Assembly: GCA_977017575.1 (NCBI GenBank) | Contig: CDRNVI010000068.1 | Span: 1 to 29,412, forward strand | Source of the DNA: Paramoeba atlantica | Lineage: Eukaryota > Discosea | Length of the DNA: 29,412 nt | Reading direction: 5' to 3' | Part shown: positions 8,773 through 18,110 of the stretch, in pieces | Numbering within the stretch: position 1 is the stretch's first letter | Layout of the letters: each line of letters begins with the position of its first letter | Position numbers and translations under genes: made by a program | The notes under the pieces: generated by a model | Database searches by the model: none | The model's input: only the letters and a program-made list of their open reading frames with translations | What the model was told of the DNA's origin: nothing

Positions 8773-10140
8773 TCATCCTTGGCTGCGCGTAACCACACGA
8801 TGCAAGTCCATCGGGACATAAACCCGTGAATCCGCGCTGATGAGTCCCACACTAAAGCGGGCGGACTCCACACACAGTAATCGTGCTTCTTCACTGTATT
8901 CCCCCTTTACCAGGGACCAGTAAGCCAAAAGGTGCGCGCTGAGGTCTAGAAGGAAGTGATTCGCCCCGATGCGGATCGCTTCACTTGCTAGTGAGCCAAT
9001 AATCCAGCTGGAAGTGTGCAAGTACGTTTGTCGGCTAGAGCAACATTGCTAGATTTCTCTCCTCTGTATTCAACGCCTCTCTCGGCCAATTTGTTGTAAG
9101 CGATGCCTGTTTTGTCTATAGTGACGACAAATTCCTCGTTAAGAGTTCTATGTTGTGCACATGAAACAAGATGCACAACTCTCAAGAGCACATCTCGGCC
9201 TTGGCCCTCCCAATTCGGAGGAAGCGAAGCTTTGTGAGCGCGTTTGGCGGATTTAAGAACTACGCCAAAGTCCTTTAACCAGATCACAAAAGAAGGATAC
9301 GAGGGTGTCCATATCTCTTTCGTATCCCTTTGAACCGCCCTCAGCTCCTCAACTAATTCAGCCGAATCAGAATCGCCGTCAGAATCATTAAAAATGGATT
9401 CTCATACCAACCTTCAAAGATAAGCTTTTCCGACGGGGGTATCGAAGAAGTGACACTCGTCGGCACGTTTTTTAATTATTGACTCGAGGTTTGTTTCAGA
9501 GAGGACCTCGCATTTGACCCAGTCAATTCTGTTAAGCCTTTGTTGCTTTTGTCTTGGCGAATCTGACGCCAACTTCTTATCTTTTGATAAGACAAATGTT
9601 CAGAAATAGAAGTGAATATTAACTTGATTTCCTTCTCTAGGCGATGGAAATTTGGGTCATGCCTTCCAGGACCCTCATCTACATGAAAGTAGAGAACAGT
9701 TGAGACTAACCGATCAATAGCATCGCATACGTTGACTTTAGCTTCTGCTTACATTTGTTTCGTGCGTTGGCGAGTTTCTACTTCTTTTCCAGAGTTAACC
9801 CTTGTAAACTGAACATCAAACATCAAACTTCCATTTAAAGAGAAAACAGGGCCTTGCTCCGTAGTCGCATAAAGCTGTGCAAAGATAAAGGGCTGAAGCT
9901 GATACCAACTAACGTTTTGTCGAAGATTTAGATCGGTGCGAGAACTTGCTTCTCGCTGACAGCAAGGCATCGAAAAAAGTAATAAAATTTGTTTCTCTCA
10001 ATTTATCTAAAAGACGAAAGTCGGCCTGAACATAATCATCAACAATCCTGTGTAATGCTAAACAGTGTTCCTCGACGTTTGTTTCTGAGTGATTGCGAAC
10101 AAACTTATTTTTCCGATTCTGCTCACGATCGGCAATGCGC
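8773..10140 (-). pseudogene. Degenerate DDE-like (pogo/Tc1-related) transposase relic
   Basis: Reading the minus strand from ~10140 down, successive open segments look coding and seem to descend from one gene of more than 400 residues. The distal part has DDE-1-type features: a first-aspartate block (FVVTIDKTGIAYN), then DKRTCTLPAG, where the family has K-R-x-T-x-x-x-G. After a frame change near 9000-9020 comes HFLLDLSAH (second aspartate) and, ~45 residues on, VYVPMDLH in place of the usual Q-P-L-D. The segments before it (ETNVEEHCLALHRIVDDYV; GSLMFDVQFTRVNSG; GPGRHDPNFHRLEKEIKL) are coding-like but unassigned, and may be the N-terminal part or another gene. At least four frame breaks or stops separate the pieces. 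The start of the tandem duplication (10083) cuts into the 5' end of this relic. The DDE call is by eye and moderate. Confidence 0.45.
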
Positions 10141-10763
10141 TAATGAGAAAAAAAGAACGTCAGAGCAGCGCTCTCTGGTACGACGATGTAAATAATTTAT
10201 GCTTCGCAGGCATGCTGAATTTCTTACGTAGTTTGAAAATTGTTCGAGAGATGATAGAGCTGATATTGGGGGTACGAACTCGGAATCACGAAACAAAACA
10301 TAATGTTGATAAAAAATATAAACTGTTTCTGAAAAATTAGAAGTCCAAGAAAAAATGTCCAAGGAAGAGTAAGCGTTTTAGTACTGTATTAATACAGTAC
10401 AGCATGTGGTACATGAATGAGTATGTAATGCACCTCAAACTTTCAGGAACTGGATGAGCAATTCTTTCGTCATGATGTACACTATGTACTCTGTGTCTGA
10501 GTATTGATGTAACAAGCATTCACCACCTTTCGACTGAAGTTATACGGTATGGAAAAAAATACACTACATTTTCTTCTAAATAACAACGTTTCCTCCAAAT
10601 AACTGGAATATTCGATGCTTCTATTTCTATTGACACACAATGATTCGGTTTTGCGCATTCTTCTGCATCATCAGTATTACAATTTCTATTATTTTTTGGG
10701 TTAACGGCAGCATACCGTATCAGGTTCCCATATCACAATATGCCATATCACAACACAAGTTAC
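10083..10763. repeat. Tandem duplication of ~690 bp, unit 1
   Basis: Begins at TTCTGAGTGATTGCG (10083) and runs to ACACAAGTTAC, where unit 2 begins with the same words. It includes the perfect 20-bp palindrome at 10381-10400. Minus-strand coding-like sequence of the transposase relic occupies its first ~280 bases, so this duplication copied the 5' part of that relic together with upstream DNA. Confidence 0.9.
10381..10400. repeat. Perfect 20-bp palindrome (unit 1)
   Basis: GTACTGTATTAATACAGTAC is exactly self-complementary. It recurs at 11077-11096 in unit 2. It could be a protein-binding site or a cruciform-prone sequence; nothing nearby decides. Confidence 0.8.
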
Positions 10764-11462
10764 TTCTGAGTGATTGCGAACAAACTTAATTTTCCGATTC
10801 TGCTTCTTCAGATTCTGCTCCCAATCGGGAATGCGCTCATGAGAAAAAAAGAACGTCAGAGCAGCGCTCTCTGGTACGACGATGTAAATAATTTATGCTT
10901 CGCAGGCATGCTGAATTTCTTACGTAGTTTGAAAATTGTTCGAGAGATGATAGAGCTGATATTGGGGGTACGAACTCGGAATAACGAAACAAAACATAAT
11001 GTTGATAAAAAATATTAATTGTTTCTGAAAAATTAGAAGTCCAAGAAAGAATGTCCAAGGAAGAGTAAGCGTTTTAGTACTGTATTAATACAGTACAGCA
11101 TGTGGTACATGAATGAGTATGTAATGCACCTCAAACTTTCAGGAACTGGATGAGCAATTCTTTCGTCATGATGTACACTATGTACTCTGTGTCTGAGTAT
11201 TGATGTAACAAGCATTCACCACCTTTCGACTGAAGTTATACGGTATGGAAAAAAATACAGTATGTTTTGTTCTAAATAACAACGTTTCCTCCAAATAACT
11301 GGAATATTCGATGGTTGATTTCTATTGACACAATATGATTCGGTTTTGCACATTCCTCTGCATCATCAGTATTACAATTTCTATTATTTTTTGGGTTAAC
11401 GGCAGCATACCGTATCAGGTTCCCATATCACAATATGCCATATCACAACACAAGTTACTTCT
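10764..11462. repeat. Tandem duplication of ~690 bp, unit 2
   Basis: Nearly identical to 10083-10763. The clearest differences are a ~15-base insertion near 10805-10820 (an extra TCTGCTTCTTCAGAT), single-base changes, and small indels near 11255-11330. Offsets grow from 681 at the start to 696 at the end. Identity is far above that of the transposase relic to anything else here, so the duplication is much younger than the decay of the coding sequence. The unit ends at CAAGTTACTTCT (11462). Confidence 0.9.
11077..11096. repeat. Perfect 20-bp palindrome (unit 2)
   Basis: Second copy of GTACTGTATTAATACAGTAC, conserved without change although the duplicated units differ elsewhere. Confidence 0.8.
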
Positions 11463-11598
11463 CTAGTATATCATCGGATAGGTATCATCCGAGTATAAAA
11501 TCACAAATCTTGTAAAGGGCACAATAAAACCAGAGCCTACCAATATTTTTATTTTATTTAGGTAAGTGTGATCGCAATTTGATTCAGAGATTCGACAT

Positions 11599-11683
11599 GA
11601 TGAATTTTGTATAATAGGTTGACATTGCATAAAGCGAAGCATTCTTTTTGCTTTTGCTATTGATGCACGATATACATGCTGAT
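11599..11683. repeat. 85-bp dispersed repeat, copy B
   Basis: Same-orientation partner of 5445-5529, from GATGAATTTTGTATAATAGG to ATACATGCTGAT. It sits 137 bases after the end of the tandem duplication. The remaining intergenic DNA up to 12000 is AT-rich and holds a short direct repeat (CTATTCATAAATTTCTT, twice near 11870-11898), with no gene. Confidence 0.8.
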
Positions 11684-12000
11684 CTGTTACCTAAAGTACC
11701 CCGGGCACTTTATGATGTGCGCTCTTCTTAATGCAGAAGGTAGAACATGGGATCCATTTTTCAAACATTTCCCAATGATAATATATGATATTTGCCAATG
11801 AACTGTAGCAAACAAAAAGTTTGGTCGCAGCGTGTTCAGCGTTCCCGAAAAACGCTAAGCGCTATTCATAAATTTCTTCCCTATTCATAAATTTCTTATT
11901 AAATCCATGGTGCATAAACTACGACGCTTCCACACATTAACAAAATTTTTAAAACCCTGATTCATATTTCTTTCTTCATTTTTCTCCCCTTCAACCCCTT

Positions 12001-12915
12001 ATGAGCATCCTTCTCCTCCTCTGCCTCTTCAGTCCTCTGCTCGCCGCAACCGTTCCCCCCGCCCACCTCGCACGCCAATACGGCACCCCCACCTCCTCCT
12101 CCGCATGCTACTTTACCCCTTCCTCCTCGGAGCCCCTCCCCGAGCCCTCTTCCTCGGTTCGGCCTCGAAAACCCAAAACCCCCCCACGACGACGTACGAT
12201 TCCGGAACCTCAACTGCATTATCCCCAACGGGTTCATACAGCTCCGAAACAAGCGCAGGCGAAATTCCAGGGGTCAAAATTCCAAGAAAAAGCAAAAGCT
12301 AATAAGCCGCGTGATCCCTTTACAAACGCAAACACGAGATCAGCAAGCTCTAAGCCTCCTGCGGCCCCTCCCCTGCCCTCCCTCGATGAAATCTCGGATC
12401 TTGTAAATTCATTTTTAAAAGATCCGTCGGTTTCTACCGAGATCGAAAACGAGTTATCCCCTCTGGTGGATGAACTCACGAAAACGTTAAAGTCTCCCGA
12501 GTTTGAAAACGAGATGGAGAACGTGGCCACGATGGTGAACGAGGCCAGTGGAAAGATAGCCAAGATGCTGGAAGGCGTCAAGGCGTTTGTGCGGGTGGTG
12601 AAAAAGATGGCCTCCGGGGTGATGGGGCTGGTGTCGTGGTTGGACACCTCCGAGGAGGCCCAGGCCTCGTCCTCTTTTGTGACCAAGATGGTACAAAAGT
12701 GGTTGGTACCGGAGTCGCTGAAAAAGGGGTTCGGGGAGCCCCTGGGGGATTTGCAGCGCTTGATGAAGCAGATGCAAAAAGCGGGGGAGGGAGTGCAAGG
12801 AGGGGAAGCGATGGGGGAAGAGTATGCTGAGGAAGAAGAGGCTGCGGAGGAAGAGGAGGCCCGGGGATGGGGTCATCACTTCCGACGCTGGGTTCCCAGC
12901 TGGCAACGTGAGTGA
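12001..12915 (+). CDS. Putative secreted or membrane-lumen protein of unknown function
   Basis: This 304-residue frame starts with ATG and a textbook signal peptide (MSILLLLCLFSPLLAA, residues 1-16). Residues ~20-125 are rich in Ser, Pro, Thr and basic residues and probably disordered. Residues ~125-245 look alpha-helical (LDEISDLVNSFLKDPSVSTE; NEMENVATMVNEASGKIAKM) with a moderately hydrophobic stretch (AFVRVVKKMASGVMGLVSWL). The tail holds an acidic run (EEYAEEEEAAEEEE) and ends HFRRWVPSWQRE. I recognise no family. The stop TGA lies inside CAAC|GTGAGT, a perfect 5' splice-donor match (12908-12913), so the real C-terminus may be on a further exon. Nearest downstream acceptors are weak, so I keep the unspliced stop. 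Codon use and G+C resemble the other + strand genes. Confidence 0.6.
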   Translation: MSILLLLCLFSPLLAATVPPAHLARQYGTPTSSSACYFTPSSSEPLPEPSSSVRPRKPKTPPRRRTIPEPQLHYPQRVHTAPKQAQAKFQGSKFQEKAKANKPRDPFTNANTRSASSKPPAAPPLPSLDEISDLVNSFLKDPSVSTEIENELSPLVDELTKTLKSPEFENEMENVATMVNEASGKIAKMLEGVKAFVRVVKKMASGVMGLVSWLDTSEEAQASSSFVTKMVQKWLVPESLKKGFGEPLGDLQRLMKQMQKAGEGVQGGEAMGEEYAEEEEAAEEEEARGWGHHFRRWVPSWQRE

Positions 12916-13523
12916 GGAGAAAGGTCTCAACACGTTGGTGGGAATGTTGAAAGTGTGTTGCTTTATTCTCTCAAAAATTTATTTTCAAAATGGATTGGAT
13001 GTGCTTTGAAGCCTTTTTATACACGATTTGAAAATTATGTTCGCTACAGCCGTGTACAAAGGGTGTTTTTATGATGTGAGTATTATAACAATAACACACT
13101 TGAATACATAATGTTTTCTCTCGAACAAGGCTGTGTGAGTACGCTATATAAAATTTGAGGTTGTTGATGTCACTTGGGGTTCTTGAATGTGAACGTCAAT
13201 ATTACGATTTTTGAGTCGTTCAATATATTTTTATGAGCAGCGACATTGTACTTTCGCTGTTTGTTCCATAGCACATTACCATAAATATTTATGTGCTTCA
13301 TATCTTGAAACGAGCTCTGTACACAAGAATTATCCCTTCTACCAGAAGAAAATGATTTACAACTACAGTTTATTTTCCTTTCATGCGCCCAGCCTTAGCA
13401 TTTTCTTGATCCCTGCTCCTCTTCAGCGAAGCGAACGTTGTGCCTGACAAAGGCACTTGTACATAAAAAAGCCCTTATCAAAGTGATATTTTCTATTGCA
13501 CCATTGCTTTGAGCTGTTTCACT
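12916..13523. other. Intergenic region between the secreted-protein gene and the SNF2 gene
   Basis: AT-rich and free of convincing coding frames; the 78-codon + frame at 13211-13447 has no domain. A short hairpin, GTGCC-TGACAAA-GGCAC, lies at 13440-13456, about 70 bases before the SNF2 start. The 3' UTR of the upstream gene and the 5' UTR of the downstream gene must both lie here. Confidence 0.4.
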
Positions 13524-16500
13524 ATGCAGTTTTCTCCTCGACGTAGCGTGGCGCCTCGCCTCTCATCCTCGTTAAATCCCGAAGCCACGACGGATAGTGG
13601 CATTAGAACAACTCTCAATCACATGAAGAGTACTGCGCCCGATGCGCCAATTACTACAGGCGGGCCAAATTTAAGTACGGTATCCTCCAATCCACCTCGT
13701 ACACACACAACTGTACAATTCAGTAGACCTGCAAAACCGCAACTGACGTTTATCCAAAATTCGCACTCTGAAACGCACATACTTCTTCCAAATCCTACCA
13801 GCAGAGCTGTGTCGGATATAATGGTCCAAAACACGAATCCGAATCCTCCATTGCAAAATAGGAGCAGCGTTGACCTAACAAGCTCTCATGAATCTTCTAC
13901 CGCAGCAAATTCTTCAAGGGCTTTAAATACAACCTCATCGGAAAGAAATAGATTGCCACATCTGTATTCATCTCCTCCGAAATTCTGTAAAAGATGCGCA
14001 TCCTCGATTCAGTTTCTTACTTGTCGTAAAGGGGAGAACTGCGGAAAGCATTTCTGGGCGTGCTCCAAAGATGAGATTGGAATTCACACACAGCCGACCA
14101 ACACGTTTCGACGTCCTGTTTCGCATTATTTCGCTTGGCATGGAAATAACCCGTTGCCGGACCCCGCGTGGTTAGAAGAGCGCAGAGTCGAGTTTGAAGC
14201 CCTGAAAAAAGTAAAACATCGTGTTTCGAATCATCAAAACGGAAAAGGAGGTGAAACACAAGGCATCGAACAACCACTTTGTACCGTAATAATCCATATG
14301 GAAGCTGCTATGCTACTGCCCGAATTTCCTGATGCGTTGTGTGTGGCTTTTCCGAATAACGGAGCCCCCGGGGCTGTGATTGACGCGATCTTACGAAAAG
14401 AATTTGAAAACGAATTTCAAGTTCTTTATGAAAATGTGACACAAGATAGCGAGCACCCGAATGCTCTATCACAGTCAAATCCTCTGAGTGCACTCTCTGC
14501 CTTTTCCCAACGAAAACGACGTGATCTTGAGAAATTGAGAAAAAGAATGCAACCAGCGGGAGGGGTCTATTATTTTCCGCTATTACCCTATGACCACATT
14601 TGTCGGGCATTAGAGCAAATCCCGAAGACGGAGTGTACTCGTGTGGTGATCGGTTACCTCCCACAGCATGTGCGCGACGCAGCGGAGCGGATTTTACGTC
14701 TGGAGGCAATGCTCTCAGCAGAACAGGAGGCTGCAAAGGAAGTAGTGCTGAGTCAGAGAGATGGCGAAGGGTTTGAAACTGAGGTGCGAAATCGGAGGGA
14801 CGAAGAAGAAGAAGTCTTCAGCAGAAACCCCCAGCGGGGAGAAGATCAAAACCTCACCCCATATTTGCAGTTGGTGCAGGGACCACCAGCTACTTCGGCG
14901 GGGTGTGATGCGGACGGAAATACTTCCTGTACGTTAGAACCCGAAAATCAAAACCATATTACGGATCACAGCAGTATCCTGGCCTCCTTCGACAATTCGT
15001 TTGAAAACGATTCCAACCCGATCCCCTCCTCCCACGACCACCACCCCCTCGGCACCCCTCCCCCTCCCTCCTTTTCCCAATACGATGATGTTCTTCCCCC
15101 TCCCCCCTCTCCCGCCTCCTCTGTCCCCTTCAACATCCCCGACTCCCTTTACTCCCAACTGCTGCCGTATCAAAAAAAAGGCGTTCAATTTGGTATCGAG
15201 CGCCATGGCCGAATTCTTCTGGGGGATGAGATGGGGTTAGGCAAAACTCTCCAGGCCCTCGCGATTGCGCTACACTACAGTAAAGAGTGGCCACTCTTAG
15301 TCCTGTGCCCCGCCAGTTTGAAACAAGTCTGGCGCATGGAAATTAAACGATGGCTACCCGCCATAGGGGAAGATAAGGTGTTTGTCGCTCAACCCAAAAC
15401 AGGAAAATCCAACAAAGTAAAAAATACTTTTTCGAACACCAACGAATATCAGGTTTGCATTATCCCATACAGTTTAGTAAGTCCCTGGAAAGAGACTTTG
15501 CTGCAAAAACGTTTTCACGTGATTCTGTTGGACGAGTCGCATTATTTAAAAAATGTCAAAGCCCAACGTGTGGTCGCCACCCAAGAGATTTGTAAAGCGG
15601 CCAATCGTGTCGTGCTGCTCAGTGGGACCGCGATCCTGGCCCGTCCAATTGAGTTGTTCCCGCAAATCGATTTGTTATGTCCCGGGTGGATGAGTTATCA
15701 TAAATATGGTCAGCGGTATTGTGATCCGGATGCGGTGTGGCAACGGAATATGGTGGCGCAAAGTTCGAGAAATGGCTATCAAACGCCAGGAAGGAAAAAG
15801 CTTAATTCGTTTCGTCCCTATGAAGGGCACAGCTGTGTTGCCGGGTTGCATTGGTTTCTTCACCGTCAATTTTTCCTTCGTCGACGAAAATCTGACGTCT
15901 TGCCGCAGCTTCCCCCGAAACGACGGCAAGAAATTATGCTCGAGATTAGCGAAAAAGAAAAGGAGGGGATGCACGAACAACTGGAGGCGTTAAAAGAGGC
16001 CCAGGAACGGGAGAGAGGGGAGCTTGAGCTGACATGGGAGAATGGATCTTTTCAAGGCAATCCAAATGCCACAGCATTGTATTACACCACAAGTCTAGCG
16101 AAAGGACCTGCGGTTTGTGAATACCTGAGTTATTTACTTGATGGAGGATTACAGGAGATGACAAGCGTAGAGGAAGATTGCGCTACGCAAGGCATCGAAT
16201 ACAGCCCCGAGAACGCTGCAGAGAATCGGGTTTCCGAGGTACCGACGAAATTCCTGTTATTCGGGTATCATCGGGAAATGTTAAACCGTATCGAGGCCGT
16301 GGTCCAGGAGAAGGAGAAAGAGTGGGACCGACGTCGTGCGCAATCCCATGGAGCTCCAACGGAAGGAACCGAAAAACAAAAGTCCGGGGGTCGTAAGCGC
16401 ACATCGAATGGTGTTTCTGGGGAGGCTGTATACAGTATCCGAAATCTGCGTGATTTACCTGATCAAACCTCCGAGTCAGGAAGTATGTACTATAGTTCCA

Positions 16501-17606
16501 CTTCGAGTACTCCAGGTAATTTCGAGGATGCCACACAAGATCCTATTTTGGTTGGGCCAAATTATTCTGAAATTGGATCCTCTCTTTCCTACATTCGTAT
16601 TGACGGCGAGACCCCGATGGAGAGTCGATCCGTGTTGGTCGAAAAATTCCAAACAGACCCGAATTGTCGTGTGGCTATTTTATCCCTTGCTGCAGCTGCG
16701 ACAGGGCTGAATTTTACCGCCGCCAGTTTTGTCGTGTTCGCTGAACTGTTCTGGACCCCTGCGGTGATGCTGCAAGCTGAGGACCGGATTCACCGCATTG
16801 GTCAAAAAGCGTCCCATTGCACAATTCAGTATTTACTCGTACCCGGGACAATGGACGACGTGCTGTGGCCGATGTTAGTGAAAAAAGTGGCCGTTACGAG
16901 TTCCGTGTTAGACCAGAATCCACAGCCTGGGTTGGAGGTCCATGAGGAGAGTAGAGTCGTGCCACGAAATAGTATTTCGGAAGATGGACAGGAAGGATCT
17001 ACTATGCAAAATGAAAGTGAAAAAGGCGTTCCAAGTGGAGAAAAACAACAACTTGTGGCTTTGTCGGTTCAAAACGTTCCATCACGCCACATGGTTAGCT
17101 CTGGTCCCAATTCAGGATATTCGATGTTAAGGCAAAGCCCGGTGAAGGTTGTAGCCCCGAAAGAATCCTTGGATGAGTGGATTCGGAAGCGTTCGCTTCC
17201 AAACGCAGAACGTTTGGAAGACGAAGCGGACTCATCGAAAATGAACGTACTAAGTCATTCTTCTCGAAACGGCGATATGATCAAGCCCCGAGAACGTCTT
17301 GTCACACGTAATCTGAATGGCGCAGAGTCTTCTATACTCGTTGATCCGTTGAACACGTCAGCGAATAGAAAGGTCTCCGAGTCAATGCCGAATGACGTGC
17401 GAAACGAAGACGGAAATGCATTACATGATGCTCGTGAAAAACGTTTACGGCATCTTCATGCTTGTATGAGCGTTTCAGATGAGCCTCCCGAAAGGAGCGA
17501 GGAGATTCAAGCGCTCGAAATTGGGGAATCACCCAAAAGGGTACCTGTTCGCCATGAAAAAACGTGTGATGGCCTCGGTCTTTTGGACATGTTTATGTAT
17601 GAATGA
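13524..17606 (+). CDS. SNF2-family annealing helicase, ZRANB3/SMARCAL1-like, with GRF zinc finger
   Basis: About 1,360 residues. The frame is open from TTG 13509, but I take the first ATG (13524). After a disordered Ser/Thr-rich N-terminus, residues ~152-207 form a GRF-type zinc finger (FCKRCASSIQFLTCRKGENC, then GKHFWACSKD). A segment near residues 340-385 (GGVYYFPLLPYDHICRAL) recalls a HARP domain. The ATPase core follows: GDEMGLGKT (~566), PASLKQVW, LLDESHYLKN (~670), and LLSGTAILARPIELFPQ, where motif III has SGTA instead of SGTP. The C-terminal lobe has YIRIDGETP, AAAATGLNFTAAS, VVFAELFW and QAEDRIHRIGQ (~1085). The FAELFW and VTSSVLDQ wording points to the ZRANB3/SMARCAL1 group, which re-anneals and reverses stalled replication forks in the nucleus. 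An insertion of ~100 low-complexity residues separates KFLLFGYH from YIRIDGE. There is no HNH nuclease as in animal ZRANB3. The C-terminal ~220 residues are disordered. Confidence 0.88.
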   Translation: MQFSPRRSVAPRLSSSLNPEATTDSGIRTTLNHMKSTAPDAPITTGGPNLSTVSSNPPRTHTTVQFSRPAKPQLTFIQNSHSETHILLPNPTSRAVSDIMVQNTNPNPPLQNRSSVDLTSSHESSTAANSSRALNTTSSERNRLPHLYSSPPKFCKRCASSIQFLTCRKGENCGKHFWACSKDEIGIHTQPTNTFRRPVSHYFAWHGNNPLPDPAWLEERRVEFEALKKVKHRVSNHQNGKGGETQGIEQPLCTVIIHMEAAMLLPEFPDALCVAFPNNGAPGAVIDAILRKEFENEFQVLYENVTQDSEHPNALSQSNPLSALSAFSQRKRRDLEKLRKRMQPAGGVYYFPLLPYDHICRALEQIPKTECTRVVIGYLPQHVRDAAERILRLEAMLSAEQEAAKEVVLSQRDGEGFETEVRNRRDEEEEVFSRNPQRGEDQNLTPYLQLVQGPPATSAGCDADGNTSCTLEPENQNHITDHSSILASFDNSFENDSNPIPSSHDHHPLGTPPPPSFSQYDDVLPPPPSPASSVPFNIPDSLYSQLLPYQKKGVQFGIERHGRILLGDEMGLGKTLQALAIALHYSKEWPLLVLCPASLKQVWRMEIKRWLPAIGEDKVFVAQPKTGKSNKVKNTFSNTNEYQVCIIPYSLVSPWKETLLQKRFHVILLDESHYLKNVKAQRVVATQEICKAANRVVLLSGTAILARPIELFPQIDLLCPGWMSYHKYGQRYCDPDAVWQRNMVAQSSRNGYQTPGRKKLNSFRPYEGHSCVAGLHWFLHRQFFLRRRKSDVLPQLPPKRRQEIMLEISEKEKEGMHEQLEALKEAQERERGELELTWENGSFQGNPNATALYYTTSLAKGPAVCEYLSYLLDGGLQEMTSVEEDCATQGIEYSPENAAENRVSEVPTKFLLFGYHREMLNRIEAVVQEKEKEWDRRRAQSHGAPTEGTEKQKSGGRKRTSNGVSGEAVYSIRNLRDLPDQTSESGSMYYSSTSSTPGNFEDATQDPILVGPNYSEIGSSLSYIRIDGETPMESRSVLVEKFQTDPNCRVAILSLAAAATGLNFTAASFVVFAELFWTPAVMLQAEDRIHRIGQKASHCTIQYLLVPGTMDDVLWPMLVKKVAVTSSVLDQNPQPGLEVHEESRVVPRNSISEDGQEGSTMQNESEKGVPSGEKQQLVALSVQNVPSRHMVSSGPNSGYSMLRQSPVKVVAPKESLDEWIRKRSLPNAERLEDEADSSKMNVLSHSSRNGDMIKPRERLVTRNLNGAESSILVDPLNTSANRKVSESMPNDVRNEDGNALHDAREKRLRHLHACMSVSDEPPERSEEIQALEIGESPKRVPVRHEKTCDGLGLLDMFMYE

Positions 17607-17823
17607 GGAGCTAAGGCCAAATTTTCTGTAGAGTGGTGATTTTCCCTGTATATAGAATCAGCACATGATGGTATATTATTACTGGAAAGCTCAGTAATCG
17701 AGGGTAGAGCAGTAGTCATTGCTGTCTTCCTGGTCTTGAGGGAGGGAGGGAGTTCCTCCTTTATGTAAGCCCCCTGGGATTGTGGGGCGTTGGATTGTTC
17801 GCCCGTAGGTAGGTCTTGGAACG
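17607..17823. other. 3' flank of the SNF2 gene
   Basis: No gene. Sequence at about 17691-17714 (CAGTAATCGAGGGTAGAGCAG) matches, with two changes, part of the terminal region of the 900-bp element at 19529-19552 (CAATAATCGAGGGTAGAGCGG). It may be a leftover of another copy of that element. Confidence 0.4.
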
Positions 17824-18050
17824 CCTAGCCGCACATCTGGCGAAGGGGTGCTTTGTCCTCTACGGTAACGAGGTAACGCTCGCGTCGCTCCTGTCTGGCG
17901 TCCTGATAGAGAAAAATCATCCCGAATCCGAAGGTGGCGAGAAAATCGGAAACCTGTAACACAACGTCTGTCGTGTTACAAAAAATAATAAGTTTTGTAT
18001 TTTCAGGAATCGTACGTAATAAAGCGTTGATATAAACAAACAGAGACGGT
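17824..18050 (-). pseudogene. Fragment of a DEAD-box RNA helicase, C-terminal lobe
   Basis: Read on the minus strand from ~18050, an uninterrupted frame of ~75 residues reads YINALLRTIPENTKLIIFC, then NTTDVVLQVSDFLATFGFGM, ending in a stop at 17824-17826. The wording fits helicase motif IV (K-I-I-F-C-N-T) and the following helix of DEAD-box proteins. The arginine-rich QDARQERRERYL stretch stands where these proteins carry Q-x-x-R before motif V. Motifs V and VI are absent, as is any start codon. A possible continuation upstream (to ~18110) lies in a shifted frame. It is therefore a truncated gene piece. No full helicase gene lies in the window. Homology to superfamily 2 is fairly clear; the exact family is not. 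Confidence 0.55.
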
Positions 18051-18110
18051 CAAGCCGCTTAAAGTAAAGGTCGTGACAACCTTGTCCCTCATGCTCTGCA
18101 GTTCAGCTTT

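Noticed and set aside
10123-11215. Duplicated 60-82-codon frames at 10.1-11.2 kb as small paralogous genes
   Set aside because: They repeat only because the DNA is tandemly duplicated, and part of the sequence belongs to the decayed transposase-like relic.
12113-12933. Long minus-strand and alternate-frame open readings over the secreted-protein gene (up to 150 codons)
   Set aside because: These are shadows of the 12001-12915 frame in GC-rich sequence; low-complexity translations with no domain.
14934-15240. Open frames of 79-90 codons over the SNF2 gene with Pro/Gly-rich translations
   Set aside because: They arise from the C-rich low-complexity segment of the SNF2 coding frame.
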